Shown here: one piece after another, positions 53,591-63,913 of the stretch | Numbering within the stretch: the first letter of the stretch is position 1 | How the letters are laid out: each line of letters opens with the position of its first letter | Source: Hypericibacter adhaerens | Lineage (GTDB): Bacteria > Pseudomonadota > Alphaproteobacteria > Dongiales > Dongiaceae | Assembly (NCBI RefSeq): GCF_008728835.1 | Contig: NZ_CP042582.1 | Span: 5,315,001 to 5,379,000, forward strand | Direction: 5' to 3' | DNA: 64,000 nt | Made by a program: the position numbers and the translations under genes | Notes under the pieces: model-generated | Told to the model about the DNA's origin: nothing | Seen by the model: only the letters and a program-made list of their open reading frames with translations | The model's database searches: none

Positions 53591-53647
53591 GACAGGTCCG
53601 GATCGTCAGCTCCGAAAGTTTCGCCGCCGCAAACCTTCCGCCATCCC

Positions 53648-54316
53648 TCAGGCGGCGCAGGCTTCGAGGATGCGTTTCAGCTGGTTGGTCAAGAGCCCCT
53701 GGCGCGGATGGAAGCTGCCATCGAGCGCCGCGGTGCCGATGGTGAAGAGATCGGCGCCGGCGGCCGCGATGTCGCGGATGCGCTGGGGCGAGTTGATCGA
53801 GCCGGCCACGATGACGGGACGCTCGGTGGCGCCGCGCGCCGCGCGGATCAGGTCCAGGGGATCGGCCTCGGTCGCGCGATAGGCGAGCAGATCGACGCCG
53901 GCGCAGCCCTTCGCCACCGCGTTCTTCGTGTCGGCGGCGACGCGCTGAGGGCTGCCGCCGAGCTTGGTCGGATGGCCCACAGGGATTCCCGGGAAGGGGT
54001 AATAGCCGGTGCGGCTGCCCTTGAGCAGCGGCAGGATCAGGTCGATCTGCGTGCCGCCGAGCAGGCAATCGACCCCGAGCTCGGCCCCGATGCGCACCGA
54101 GCGCAGGCAGCTTTCCTCGCTGGTGCTGACCACCTCCATGTAGGTGGTCCTTCCGTCCTGCTTCAGCTTGCCATGCAGCCGCTTCAGCACCTCCGGCGCG
54201 ACGCCCACATCCTTGAACCCCACATGCTTGAGCGGCAGCGCCCGGATCGTGTCATAGAGCTCGACACAGTCCTCGATGGTCTGGTCGTCGCGCGTCAGCA
54301 TGAAAATGAAGTCCAT
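53648..54316 (-). CDS. TIM-barrel protein, phosphate-binding type, function unknown
   Basis: A 222-residue beta/alpha-barrel protein. Barrel elements are visible as FIFMLTRDDQTIEDC, HVGFKDVGV, TTYMEVVST, VDCLLGGTQI, GVDLLAYRATEADPLDLI, RPVIVAGSINSPQRI and GADLFTIGTAALDG; the last two form a standard phosphate-binding site as in HisA, ThiG and related isomerases. The ATG at 54316 with AGAGGG upstream is the start; the longer frame is upstream non-coding. With a kinase and a dehydrogenase it probably acts on a phosphorylated sugar as aldolase or isomerase; exact reaction unknown. Confidence 0.78.
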   Translation of the reverse strand: MDFIFMLTRDDQTIEDCVELYDTIRALPLKHVGFKDVGVAPEVLKRLHGKLKQDGRTTYMEVVSTSEESCLRSVRIGAELGVDCLLGGTQIDLILPLLKGSRTGYYPFPGIPVGHPTKLGGSPQRVAADTKNAVAKGCAGVDLLAYRATEADPLDLIRAARGATERPVIVAGSINSPQRIRDIAAAGADLFTIGTAALDGSFHPRQGLLTNQLKRILEACAA

Positions 54317-54413
54317 GAAAACCCTCTTCCTTACGCCCCCGAGGCCGGCCGGCCATCCTCCCGGAAACGGCCCGCGACCGGACAAGCTCCGGGAGACTAG
54401 TCGCCCGCGGCTG

Positions 54414-54435
54414 TTTTCACAAACGAAAATATTTC
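54414..54435. promoter_or_regulatory. Candidate DeoR-family operator
   Basis: TTTTC-N6-GAAAA (54414-54429) overlaps GAAAATATTTC (54425-54435), an AT-rich compound dyad in otherwise GC-rich DNA, about 100 bp upstream of the TIM-barrel start and 75 bp below the DeoR gene. GAAA/TTTC arms are usual for DeoR-family sites, so autonomous control of the polyol operon by its neighbour is likely. Confidence 0.65.
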
Positions 54436-54489
54436 AGGAGAGGATGATCGAAATCGAACATCGCCCGCGCCCGGCCGGCGCCGGCCGGA

Positions 54490-55251
54490 TCAGCGGGCCA
54501 GAAGCAGCTTGATCTTGCTGCGCTTGATCAGGCCCTTCAGCGCGGCCGGCGGGGGCCGGTCGGTGACCAGGAACTGCGCCTCCTCGAGCCGGCCCAGCCG
54601 CGCCATGGCGTTGCGCCCGAACTTGCTGTGGTCGGCCGCCAGGATGGTCTGGCGGGCATGCTGCATCATGGCCTGCGAGACCCGGACCTCGCGCACGTCG
54701 AAATCGAGCAGCGTGCCCTCGGCATCGATGCCGCCCACGCCCACCACGCAGAAATCGGTCTTGAACTGGCCGACGAACTCCACCGTGGCCTCGCCCACCA
54801 GGCCGCGCTCGCGGCTGCTCATCACGCCGCCCGCCACCAGCACCTCGAAATCGGCGTTCTCGGCGAGGATGTTCGCCGCATGCAGGTTGTTGGTGATGAC
54901 CTTGAGCGCGCGGTGATCGAGGAGGGCACGGGCCACCTGCTCCGTGGTGGTGCCGATGGTGAGGAAGATCGAGCTGCCGTCGGGGATCTGCTCGGCCACG
55001 ACATGGGCGATGCGCTTCTTCTCGTCGAGCTGCATCACCTGGCGCGCCTGGTAGGCGGCGTTCTCGATGCCCGACGGCAGGCCGGCGCCGCCGTGATAGC
55101 GGCGCAGCAGCGACTTGGCGCAGAGCCGGTTGACGTCGCGCCGGACCGTCTGCGGGGTGACCGAGAAATGCTCCGCCAGGGCTTCGATCGAGACGAAACC
55201 GCGTTGATGCACGAGGGCGAGGATCTGCTCCTGGCGGTCGGCTTCGGTCAT
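54490..55251 (-). CDS. DeoR/GlpR-family transcriptional regulator
   Basis: A 253-residue regulator: DeoR-type winged helix at residues 5-60 (RQEQILALVHQRGFVSIEALAEHFSVTPQTVRRDVNRL) and a sugar-phosphate-sensing ISOCOT-like C-terminal domain (75-235; FLTIGTTTEQVARAL, ITNNLHAANILA, VGEATVEFV, DHSKFGR). Such proteins usually repress sugar or polyol operons until a phosphorylated intermediate binds. It lies directly upstream of the TIM-barrel/kinase/dehydrogenase genes, with a matching operator in between. Confidence 0.92.
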   Translation of the reverse strand: MTEADRQEQILALVHQRGFVSIEALAEHFSVTPQTVRRDVNRLCAKSLLRRYHGGAGLPSGIENAAYQARQVMQLDEKKRIAHVVAEQIPDGSSIFLTIGTTTEQVARALLDHRALKVITNNLHAANILAENADFEVLVAGGVMSSRERGLVGEATVEFVGQFKTDFCVVGVGGIDAEGTLLDFDVREVRVSQAMMQHARQTILAADHSKFGRNAMARLGRLEEAQFLVTDRPPPAALKGLIKRSKIKLLLAR

Positions 55252-55330
55252 GGAAGAGGTTTTACCCGTGTTGCCTGGCGCTCACGATACAACGCGATGC
55301 GCGCGCGCCGGAAGCCGGGACAGAAACCGG

Positions 55331-56329
55331 TCAGCCGAGCAGGAAGCCCCGGCCGATCTCGTCGCCGGGCTCGAGGCTGAACCGCGCGGTTCCGCTGAAA
55401 TGGGCCCGGCCGCCCACCTCGACCCGCACCGCCGGGAACGCGCCGGCTTGGGCCCGCCCCAGCGCCCGGCCGGTGAAAACGGCCCCGGTCAGGCTCTGAA
55501 AGCGGCGAAGCTCGCCCGGCCCCGCGGTCTTCCGCGCGGCCTGGAGGGCCATGCGGGCGGTGACGCCGCTGCCCGTCGGGCTGCGATCGACCTCGCGCTC
55601 GGCGAAGACGCAGACATTGAGCGAGGGCTTTTCGGCGCCGTCGCCGCCATCGGTGAAGATGGTGCCGTAGAGGAAGGCGAGGTCGGGGTCGTCGGGATGG
55701 CTGAGCGCGATCTGCTGCTTCACCGCCGCCGTGACGCGGGCCGCCGCATCGACGAGATCGCGCAAGGACGAACCCGGCAGCGAGAGCCCCACACGCTCGG
55801 CCGGCAACACCGCATAGAAGGCGCCGCCATAGCCGATATCGAGCGCGATCCTGCCCGATCCCGGCAGCTCCACGTGCGCATCGAGCGCGAAGGCGAAGGC
55901 GGGCACGCTCTCGAACCGCACCGCGCCGTCCGCCGCCACCCAGGCCCGCACCAGCCCGCAAGGGCATTGGATATTGACCGGCGTCTCGCCCGTGGCCGCG
56001 CGCTTGACGCGCCCGCTCTCGACCGCCCAGCGGCCGAGCGCGATCACCGCATGGCCGCACATGGTCGAGTAGCCTTCGTTATGCATAAAGAGCACGGCGA
56101 GGTCGGCCTCCGGCAGGTCGGGCTCGACCGGGATCACGCCATACATGTCGAAATGGCCGCGCGGCTCGAAGATCAGCATCTTGCGCAGATGATCCAGCCG
56201 CTCGCGCGCATAGCGCCGCTTGGCGAGGATCGTGTCGCCCGGGATCGGCGGATAGCCCTTGAGCACGAGGCGCACGGGCTCGCCGCCGGTATGCATCTCG
56301 ACAGTCTCAATCGCCAGCGGATCAGCCAT
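55331..56329 (-). CDS. Proline racemase family enzyme, trans-3-hydroxy-L-proline dehydratase type
   Basis: A 332-residue proline racemase superfamily protein. The first catalytic position is Cys91 in TMCGHAVIALGR; the second, cysteine in racemases and epimerases, is Thr252 in DRSPTGSGVTARM. The Cys/Thr pair is the known mark of trans-3-hydroxy-L-proline dehydratases, which give pyrroline-2-carboxylate. N-terminus IETVEMHTGGEPVRL is typical. It follows the RutR-like regulator by 41 nt on the same strand and is divergent from a peptide-type importer, which could supply hydroxyproline-containing compounds (inference). Confidence 0.87.
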   Translation of the reverse strand: MADPLAIETVEMHTGGEPVRLVLKGYPPIPGDTILAKRRYARERLDHLRKMLIFEPRGHFDMYGVIPVEPDLPEADLAVLFMHNEGYSTMCGHAVIALGRWAVESGRVKRAATGETPVNIQCPCGLVRAWVAADGAVRFESVPAFAFALDAHVELPGSGRIALDIGYGGAFYAVLPAERVGLSLPGSSLRDLVDAAARVTAAVKQQIALSHPDDPDLAFLYGTIFTDGGDGAEKPSLNVCVFAEREVDRSPTGSGVTARMALQAARKTAGPGELRRFQSLTGAVFTGRALGRAQAGAFPAVRVEVGGRAHFSGTARFSLEPGDEIGRGFLLG

Positions 56330-56370
56330 GGCAGGACTTCCGGAAAATCAGGTCGGAGTCTGGCGGAAGA

Positions 56371-57045
56371 TCAGGTCCGGGCGGGACTGACGGTGACAAG
56401 ACCGAGCGTGGCCAGCACCATGCGCGTGATCAGTTCCGTCGCGGTGCGGTAATCCTCGGGCCCGATGCTCGCCTTGCCCAGGAGCGCGGGAATCTGGGTG
56501 TCGAAATCGGCATAGTGCTGCGTCGAGGCCCAGATCACGAAGAAGAGGTGATGCGGCTCGACCGGCGCGATCTTGCCCTGGCGGATCCAGCCATCGATGA
56601 CTTCGCAATGGCGCTGGAAGCGCTCGGAGATGCGTCCCTCGATGACCGACAGGAAATGCGGCGCGCCGTGCAGGATCTCGTTGGCGAAGATCTTCGAGGC
56701 GCGCGGCCGGCGGCGCGAGAACTCGATCTTGTCGGCGATATAGAGCCGGAACGCCTCGGCCGGATCGCTGTCGGCGGTGAAGAGATCCATCGTCTCCTGC
56801 CAGCCATCGACGATGGTGTCGAGCAGGCGGCGATAGAGCTGCTCCTTGGTGCCGAAATAGTAGTGCAGGTTGGCCTTGGGCAATCCGGCCCGTTCGGCGA
56901 TCGCCGCCATCGAGGCCGCGGCATAGCCGGCCTCGGCGAAAACCTCTTCGGCGGCAGCCAGGATACGCGCTTCGTTGACCACCCGCTTGGCGCCCGGACG
57001 CCGGCCGGGCTGTGCCGTCTGGATGGTTGCGTCGTTGAGTTCCAT
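56371..57045 (-). CDS. TetR-family regulator, RutR-like
   Basis: A 224-residue regulator. TetR helix-turn-helix at about 25-70 (ILAAAEEVFAEAGYAAASMAAIAERAGLPKANLHYYFGTKEQLY) and a ligand-binding domain whose segments ASKIFANEILHGAPH and HHLFFVIWASTQHYADF are close to RutR, the pyrimidine/pH regulator. The ATG at 57045 is preferred to one seven codons upstream. It is divergent from the importer operon at 57333 and leads the dehydratase gene; clustered ATTG/CAAT half-sites at 57056-57103 are possible targets. Confidence 0.88.
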   Translation of the reverse strand: MELNDATIQTAQPGRRPGAKRVVNEARILAAAEEVFAEAGYAAASMAAIAERAGLPKANLHYYFGTKEQLYRRLLDTIVDGWQETMDLFTADSDPAEAFRLYIADKIEFSRRRPRASKIFANEILHGAPHFLSVIEGRISERFQRHCEVIDGWIRQGKIAPVEPHHLFFVIWASTQHYADFDTQIPALLGKASIGPEDYRTATELITRMVLATLGLVTVSPART

Positions 57046-57055
57046 GGACCTTACA

Positions 57056-57103
57056 ATTGCCGTCAATCAGGTCGGGGCGGTCTTCAATGATTGCCCACTC
57101 AAT
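57056..57103. promoter_or_regulatory. Cluster of ATTG/CAAT half-sites in the divergent promoter gap
   Basis: ATTG-N4-CAAT (57056-57067), CAATGATTG (57085-57093) and ATTG-N6-CAAT (57090-57103) crowd next to the TetR start codon. They are plausible operators for the RutR-like protein. The remaining gap to 57333 holds no other recognised element. Confidence 0.4.
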
Positions 57104-57332
57104 CCACAAACCTAACCCTATTGTCAGAAGGGTTACAAGGGCCGGCGGAGCCAGGAGATTGATGGCACAGGAATCGTCATGCCCTTCATGACTTCGCTGA
57201 ATAACACCGCCGCCGAGCGGCCAGCCGATTGACCTGGGACGTGTCGGCATTAGCATCGGGCACCGCCCCGCTTCGATCGACAAGCCGGTTTGTGCAAGGG
57301 CGGATCTCAAGGACGGTCCCGGGTCGGGCATC

Positions 57333-58184
57333 ATGAACGAGGCTTGGCGGCGCTTCCGGCAGGACAAGCTCGCCCTGGCTGGGTTGGTCATCATTGCTGC
57401 CACAGTATTGCTGGCCACGCTGGCCCCCTGGATCGCGCCCTTCGATCCGGCGGAACAGTTCTTCGACGGGCTGACCCTCGAGGGCTCGCCGCTGCCGCCC
57501 AATGCCCATTTCTGGCTCGGCACCGATCTGCTCGGCCGGGACCTGCTGTCGCGCCTGATCTATGGCGCCCGGACCTCGCTCGTCATCGGCGTGGCGGCGA
57601 ACGGCGTCGCGGTCGTCGTCGGCGCGCTGCTGGGCTCCGTCGCCGGCTTCGTCGGGGGCTGGCTCTCCTCCGCCATCATGCGCCTCACCGACCTGATGAT
57701 GGCGTTTCCCGCCTTGCTGCTCGCGATCGCGCTCGCCGCCATCTTCGCGCCCTCGCTCTGGATCGTGGCGATGGTGATCGCGATGGTGAACTGGGTGCAG
57801 ATCGCGCGCGTGGTCTATACCGAGACGCGGGCGCTGGCGCAGCGCGACTATATCGAGGCGACGCGCGCGCTGGGGGCCGGCCCTTTGCGCATCCTCTTCC
57901 GCCACATCCTGCCGCATCTGGTGCCGACCGTGCTGGTCTATGCCACGCTCGGCATCGCCACCACGGTGCTGCTCGAGGCGACCCTCTCCTTCCTGGGCGT
58001 GGGCGTGCGCCCGCCCACGCCGTCCTGGGGCGGCATCATCTTCGAGAGCCAGTCCTACTTCCTCTCGGCACCCTGGCTGGTGTTCTTCCCCGGCGCCGCG
58101 ATCCTGCTGGTGGCGCTCGCCTTCAACCTGGTGGGCGACGCCTTGCGCGACGCGCTCGACCCGACCCAGCGGGGGCGCGGCTGA
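57333..58184 (+). CDS. Dipeptide-type ABC permease, DppC-like
   Basis: A 283-residue permease with an N-terminal OppC-type helix and five further helices. Motifs: LGTDLLGRDLLSRLIYGARTSL, RLTDLMMAFPALLLAIAL and the EAA loop EATRALGAGPLRILFRHILPHL, all typical of DppC/OppC. First gene of the importer operon, its stop overlapping the next ATG (TGATG). Unusually for Dpp operons, the C-type permease precedes the B-type and both precede the binding protein. Confidence 0.92.
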   Translation: MNEAWRRFRQDKLALAGLVIIAATVLLATLAPWIAPFDPAEQFFDGLTLEGSPLPPNAHFWLGTDLLGRDLLSRLIYGARTSLVIGVAANGVAVVVGALLGSVAGFVGGWLSSAIMRLTDLMMAFPALLLAIALAAIFAPSLWIVAMVIAMVNWVQIARVVYTETRALAQRDYIEATRALGAGPLRILFRHILPHLVPTVLVYATLGIATTVLLEATLSFLGVGVRPPTPSWGGIIFESQSYFLSAPWLVFFPGAAILLVALAFNLVGDALRDALDPTQRGRG

Positions 58185-59104
58185 TGTGGGGCTATCTCTC
58201 GCGCCGGCTGCTGGCGAGCCTCGCGATCCTGATCGGGATCACGATCGTCACCTTCGGCCTCACCTTCATCATCCCGGCCGATCCGGTGCGCATGATCGCC
58301 GGCCGCAACGCGAGCGCGCAGACGGTCGAGAACATCCGCCAGCAGCTCGGCCTCGACCGGCCCCTCCCCGAGCAATATGCGCGCTATCTGATGCGCCTGG
58401 CGCAAGGCGATCTCGGCCGCTCCTATGTGCAGAAGACGCAGGTGTCCGAGCTGGTGCTGAGCCGCCTGCCGGCGACCCTGCTGCTGATGGCCGGCGCCAT
58501 CTTCTTCGAGCTCCTGATCGGCATCCCGGCCGGCATCCTGGCGGCGACCCGGCGCGGCAGCCCGCTCGACCGCTGGATCATGATGGCGAGCTTCGCCGGC
58601 GTCTCGGCGCCGCAGTTCGTGGTCGGGCTGCTGCTGCTCTACCTGTTCGCCAACCTCTTGGGCCTCTTCCCGATGGGGGGCTTCGGCACGCTGGGCCATC
58701 TGGTCCTGCCGGCCCTGACGCTGGGGATCGGCGGCGGCGGCTGGTATGCCCGCATGATGCGCTCCTCGATGGTGGATGTGCTGCGCCAGGATTATGTGCG
58801 CACCGCCAAGGCCAAGGGGCTGGGGCCGGCCAAGGTCGTGCTGGTCCATGCCCTGCGCAACGCCGTGCTGCCGATCGTCGCCATGGTCGGGCTCGATGTG
58901 GGCATCTTCATGAGCGGGGCCGTGGTGGTGGAATCGGTCTATGGCTGGCCCGGCATCGGCCAGCTCGCCTGGATGGGGATCCAGCGCATCGACATCCCGA
59001 TCATCATGGGCGTCACGCTGGTGGCGGCGCTGGGCATCCTGATCGGAAATCTTGTCGCGGATTTGATCACGCCGCTGATTGACCCCCGGATCAGGTTACG
59101 CTGA
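58184..59104 (+). CDS. Dipeptide-type ABC permease, DppB-like
   Basis: A 306-residue permease with six helices: YLSRRLLASLAILIGITIVTFGL at the N-terminus, the DPVRMIAG and GLDRPLPEQYARYL segments of the DppB family, EAA-type loop RTAKAKGLGPAKVVLVHALRNAVLP, and the ending IGNLVADLITPLIDPRIR. Forms the channel with the preceding DppC-like protein. Substrate class is peptides, opines or similar small solutes, not decidable from the permease. Confidence 0.92.
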   Translation: MWGYLSRRLLASLAILIGITIVTFGLTFIIPADPVRMIAGRNASAQTVENIRQQLGLDRPLPEQYARYLMRLAQGDLGRSYVQKTQVSELVLSRLPATLLLMAGAIFFELLIGIPAGILAATRRGSPLDRWIMMASFAGVSAPQFVVGLLLLYLFANLLGLFPMGGFGTLGHLVLPALTLGIGGGGWYARMMRSSMVDVLRQDYVRTAKAKGLGPAKVVLVHALRNAVLPIVAMVGLDVGIFMSGAVVVESVYGWPGIGQLAWMGIQRIDIPIIMGVTLVAALGILIGNLVADLITPLIDPRIRLR

Positions 59105-59229
59105 CAATGCCCGCGATTTCTGTGAGATGGAGTGAAGCCGGGGACCAGAATCGCCGCCACGACCGCCCAGGGCACCGTCAAGAGCGCCAGGGCTCCGAGG
59201 AACATCGCAAAGGGAGGAGAACGCAACTC

Positions 59230-60843
59230 ATGAAACGGGTTCTTATCGCCGCGGCCGCAGCCCTGCTGCTGTCGGGCCTGCCGGCCGATGCCGCGCCCAA
59301 GCAGGGCGGCTCGATCGTCATCACCTACAAGGACGACATCTCCACGCTCGATCCGGCCGTCGGCTATGACTGGCAGAACTGGTCGATCATCAAGAGCATC
59401 TTCGACGGGCTGATGGATTACGAGCCCGGCACGACCAAGCTCGTCCCCGACCTGGCGGAGAGCTTCGACATCTCGCCCGACGGCCTGACCTACAGCTTCA
59501 AGCTGCGCGACGGCGTGAAATTCCATAACGGCCGCGCCATGACCGCCGCCGACGTCAAATATTCGATCGAGCGCGCCGTGACGCCCGCGACCCAGAGCCC
59601 CGGCGCCGGCTATTTCAGCAATATCGCGGGCTATGACGACGTCGCCGGCGGCAAGGCCACCACGCTTTCGGGCATCACCACGCCCGACGACAAGACCGTC
59701 GTCATCAAGCTCACCTCGCCCAACGCCGCCTTCCTCCATATCGTCGCGATGAACTTCTCCTATGTCGTGCCCAAGGAGGAGGTCGAGAAATACGGCGCCG
59801 ATTTCGGTCACCATCCGGTCGGCACCGGCGCCTTCAAGTTCGTCGAATGGAATCCGGGCCAGAACCTGACGCTCGAGCGGTTCCAGGACTACAACAAGAA
59901 GGGCGTGCCCTATCTCGACAAGATCACTTTCGAGATCGGACAGGAGCCGACCGTCAACCTGCTGCGGCTGCAGAAGGGCGAGGTCGACATCCTCGGCGAC
60001 GGCATCCCGCCGGCACAGTTCGTCCAGGTGACGAACGATCCCGCCAACAAGGATCTCGTCGTTCCCGGCGAGCAGCTCCATACCGGCTATGTCGCCTTGA
60101 ACGTCAAGGTGAAGCCGCTCGACGATGTGCGCGTGCGCCAGGCCATCAACATGGCGATCAACAAGGAGCGCATCGTCCAGATCCTGAACGGCCGCGCCAA
60201 GGTTGCCAATCAGGTGCTGCCGCCGGCCATGCCGGGCTACGACCCCAACTACAAGGGCTATCCCTACGATCCGGCCCAGGCCAAGAAGCTCCTGGCCGAG
60301 GCCGGGCTCGCCGACGGCTTCTCGACCGAGCTCTACGTGATGAACACCGACCCGCAGCCGCGCATCGCCCAGGCGATCCAGCAGGATCTGGCCGCGGTCG
60401 GGATCAAGGCCGACATCAAGGCGATCGCCCAGGCCGAGGTGATCTCGGCCGGCGGCACCGAGGGCCAGGCGCCGATGGTCTGGTCGGGCGGTCTCGCCTG
60501 GATCGCCGATTTCCCGGATCCGTCGAACTTCTACAGCGTGATCCTGGGCTGCTCGGGCGCCATCGCCGGCGGCTGGAACTGGTCCTGGTACTGCAACCCC
60601 GAGCTCGACAAGCGGGCCAGTGCAGCGGACGCCATGACCGATCCCGCCAAGGCCGACGAGCGCAACAAGGCCTGGGCCTCGATCTATGCCGATGTGATGA
60701 AGGACGCGCCCTGGGTCCCGATCATGAACGAGACCCGCTACACCATGCACAGCCCGCATGTGGGCGGTGATCCGCAGCTCTTCGTCGAGCCCATCCACAT
60801 CCCGGTCAATTACGACTACATCTTCTCGACGGATGCGCAGTAG
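59230..60843 (+). CDS. Periplasmic solute-binding protein, family 5 (DppA/OppA-like)
   Basis: A 537-residue secreted binding protein. Signal peptide at 1-21 (VLIAAAAALLLSGLPADA). Family 5 features: GGSIVITYKDDISTLDPAVGYD, LVPDLAESFDISPDGLTYSFKLRDGVKFHNGR, PVGTGAFKFVEW and VRVRQAINMAINKERIV. Third gene of the operon, 125 nt after the permease, with GGGAGGAG upstream. The hairpin after it may raise its level over the other subunits. The adjacent formamidase suggests an amide or nitrogen compound as ligand (inference). Confidence 0.92.
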   Translation: MKRVLIAAAAALLLSGLPADAAPKQGGSIVITYKDDISTLDPAVGYDWQNWSIIKSIFDGLMDYEPGTTKLVPDLAESFDISPDGLTYSFKLRDGVKFHNGRAMTAADVKYSIERAVTPATQSPGAGYFSNIAGYDDVAGGKATTLSGITTPDDKTVVIKLTSPNAAFLHIVAMNFSYVVPKEEVEKYGADFGHHPVGTGAFKFVEWNPGQNLTLERFQDYNKKGVPYLDKITFEIGQEPTVNLLRLQKGEVDILGDGIPPAQFVQVTNDPANKDLVVPGEQLHTGYVALNVKVKPLDDVRVRQAINMAINKERIVQILNGRAKVANQVLPPAMPGYDPNYKGYPYDPAQAKKLLAEAGLADGFSTELYVMNTDPQPRIAQAIQQDLAAVGIKADIKAIAQAEVISAGGTEGQAPMVWSGGLAWIADFPDPSNFYSVILGCSGAIAGGWNWSWYCNPELDKRASAADAMTDPAKADERNKAWASIYADVMKDAPWVPIMNETRYTMHSPHVGGDPQLFVEPIHIPVNYDYIFSTDAQ

Positions 60844-60864
60844 ATTCAGCGCGCAGTAGGCTTG

Positions 60865-60913
60865 AAACGGGGCGGGCGGCGCGCCGACGAGGGCCGCCGC
60901 CCGCCTTCCGTTT
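60865..60913 (+). terminator. Long intercistronic hairpin after the binding-protein gene
   Basis: AAACGG and GGCGGGCGGC (60865-60880) pair with GCCGCCGCCCGCC and CCGTTT (60893-60913) around a GC-rich loop. No T-run follows, so attenuation or transcript protection is likelier than full termination; it parallels the hairpin after the other binding protein at 13461-13494. Confidence 0.6.
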
Positions 60914-60978
60914 CCAGCCTGATCCATCATAACCGCCGCGACCCATCCCGAACGGCGGATCACGAGGGAGGCATCGTC

Positions 60979-61923
60979 ATGACGCTCGGCTGCAACCACA
61001 CCATCCACAAGTCCCACCATCATTTCGGCTGGGACAACAGGAATACCCCGCGCCTCATGATCGCCTCGGGCGACACGGTCGAGTTCAAGACGATCGATTC
61101 CTCGGGCGCCCAGCTCTCGCCGAGCTCCACCATCGCCGATGTCGCCAAGCTCGATTTCGGCAAGGTGAACCCGGTCTCGGGGCCGATCTACATCGCCGAT
61201 GCCGAGCCCGGCGATGCGGTCAAGGTGACGATCCTGGGCTACAGCGCCTCGGGCTGGGGCTGGACCGCGAACATCCCGGGCTTCGGTCTCCTGGCCGACC
61301 AGTTCAAGGAGCCGGCGCTCCATATCTGGAAATACGAGAAGAGCCTCGGCAGCCCCGCCGCCTTCAGCGCCGGCGGCCGCGTGCCCTTGCGGCCCTTCTG
61401 CGGCACGATCGGCCTCGCTCCCGCCGAGGCCGGCCATCACAGCGTGGTGCCGCCGCGCCGCGTCGGCGGCAACATGGATATCCGCGACATGGCGGAGGGC
61501 ACGGAGCTCTGGCTGCCGGTGGAGGTGGCGGGCGGCCTGTTCTCGGTCGGCGACACCCATGCCGCCCAGGGCGACGGCGAGATCTGCGGCACCGCGATCG
61601 AGAGCCAGATGGATATCGGCCTCAAGTTCGAGCTGGTGAAGGACGCGAATCTCGCCTACCCGCGCTATTTCATCCCGAACCGCGGCGCCGATCCGCGCGC
61701 CAGGAACGGCTGGGACGCCACCACCGGCATCGGGCCCGACCTCTTCGCCGGCGCCCGCGATGCGGTCAAGGGCATGATCGACCTGCTCTGCCGGCGCCAC
61801 AATCTTTCGGCGGTCGAGGCCTATATGCTCTGCAGCGTCGCGGGCGACCTCAGGATCAGCGAGATCGTCGATCAACCGAACTGGGTGGTCTCCTTCGCCT
61901 TCCCGCGCGCCGTCTTCGAATGA
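60979..61923 (+). CDS. Acetamidase/formamidase family amidohydrolase
   Basis: A 314-residue zinc-type amidase releasing ammonia from formamide, acetamide or related amides. Family marks: N-terminal [39 protein letters not shown] and [21 protein letters not shown] (aspartate/histidine metal ligands). The ATG at 60979 follows GGGAGG at seven bases. It is inserted within the ABC operon and overlaps the first ATPase by four nucleotides (ATGA), so the imported compound or a product of it is likely an amide. Confidence 0.9.
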   Translation: MTLGCNHTIHKSHHHFGWDNRNTPRLMIASGDTVEFKTIDSSGAQLSPSSTIADVAKLDFGKVNPVSGPIYIADAEPGDAVKVTILGYSASGWGWTANIPGFGLLADQFKEPALHIWKYEKSLGSPAAFSAGGRVPLRPFCGTIGLAPAEAGHHSVVPPRRVGGNMDIRDMAEGTELWLPVEVAGGLFSVGDTHAAQGDGEICGTAIESQMDIGLKFELVKDANLAYPRYFIPNRGADPRARNGWDATTGIGPDLFAGARDAVKGMIDLLCRRHNLSAVEAYMLCSVAGDLRISEIVDQPNWVVSFAFPRAVFE

Positions 61924-62905
61924 ACGAAGCGGCGCCGCCGCTGCTGTCGGTCGAAGGCCTCACCATCGCCTTCCGCAGCGAGGCGGGTCCGGCGCGCGTC
62001 GTCGACGGGATCTCGCTGTCGATCGGCGCGGGCGAGGCGGTGGGACTCGTGGGCGAATCCGGATGCGGCAAGAGCGTCACCGCCATGTCGGTGATGCGCC
62101 TCCTCCCGACGCCGCCGGCCGTGATCGAGGCCGGCCATGTCCGCTTCGAGGGACAGGATCTGCTGGCGCTGCCGGAAGCGCGGATGCGGGCGCTGCGCGG
62201 CGACCGGATCGGCATGATCTTCCAGGAGCCGATGACGAGCCTCAACCCGACCTTCACCGTCGGCTACCAGATCGCCGAGGTGCTGACGCAGCATCGCGGC
62301 CTGGACCGGGCCGCGGCGCTGGCCGAGGCGGCGCGGCTCCTGACCCAGGTCGGGGTCGGCGCCGCCGAGCGGCGCCTGGCGCAATATCCCCACCAGCTCT
62401 CGGGGGGCCTGCGCCAGCGCGTGATGATCGCGATGGCGATCGCCTGCGGGCCCAAGCTCCTCATCGCCGACGAGCCGACGACCGCGCTCGACGTCACCAT
62501 CCAGGCGCAGATCCTCGATCTGCTGCGCCACCTGCGGGAAAAATCGAGCATGGCGCTGCTGCTGATCACGCACGACCTGGGCGTGGTCTCGGAGCTCTGC
62601 GACCGCGTCATCGTCATGTATGCGGGCCGGATCGTGGAGGAGGCGCCCGCGCGCGCCCTTTTCGCGCACGCGCGCCATCCCTATACGGCCGGTCTCCTCG
62701 CCTCGCGCCCGAAGCTGGGCGAGACCGCGGCGCGGCTGCCGACCATTCCCGGCAGCGTGCCGCCGCCGCACAAGCGCGGGCTCGGCTGCAGCTTCGCCGA
62801 TCGCTGTGCCCGCGCGCAAAGCCGCTGCCGGGCCGAGACCCCGGCCCTCGCGGCGATGGCAAGCCGGCATCGCGCCGCCTGCTTCAATCCCGTGCCCGGC
62901 TCCCC

Positions 62906-62909
<4 letters not shown>
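61920..62909 (+). CDS. Peptide-type ABC importer ATPase, DppD/OppD-like
   Basis: A 329-residue ATPase. Walker [12 protein letters not shown]-loop [16 protein letters not shown], signature [15 protein letters not shown], Walker [14 protein letters not shown] and switch ITHDLG are all intact, and the C-terminus has the oligopeptide-ATPase cysteine pattern [15 protein letters not shown]. Coupled by four-nucleotide overlaps on both sides. One of two nonidentical ATPases of the importer. Confidence 0.93.

Positions 62910-63896
<987 letters not shown>

Positions 63897-63913
<17 letters not shown>

Noticed and set aside
58939-61875. 978-codon minus-strand frame opposite the binding protein and formamidase
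   Set aside because: Both plus-strand genes have signal peptide, motifs and ribosome-binding sites; the antisense translation is low-complexity.
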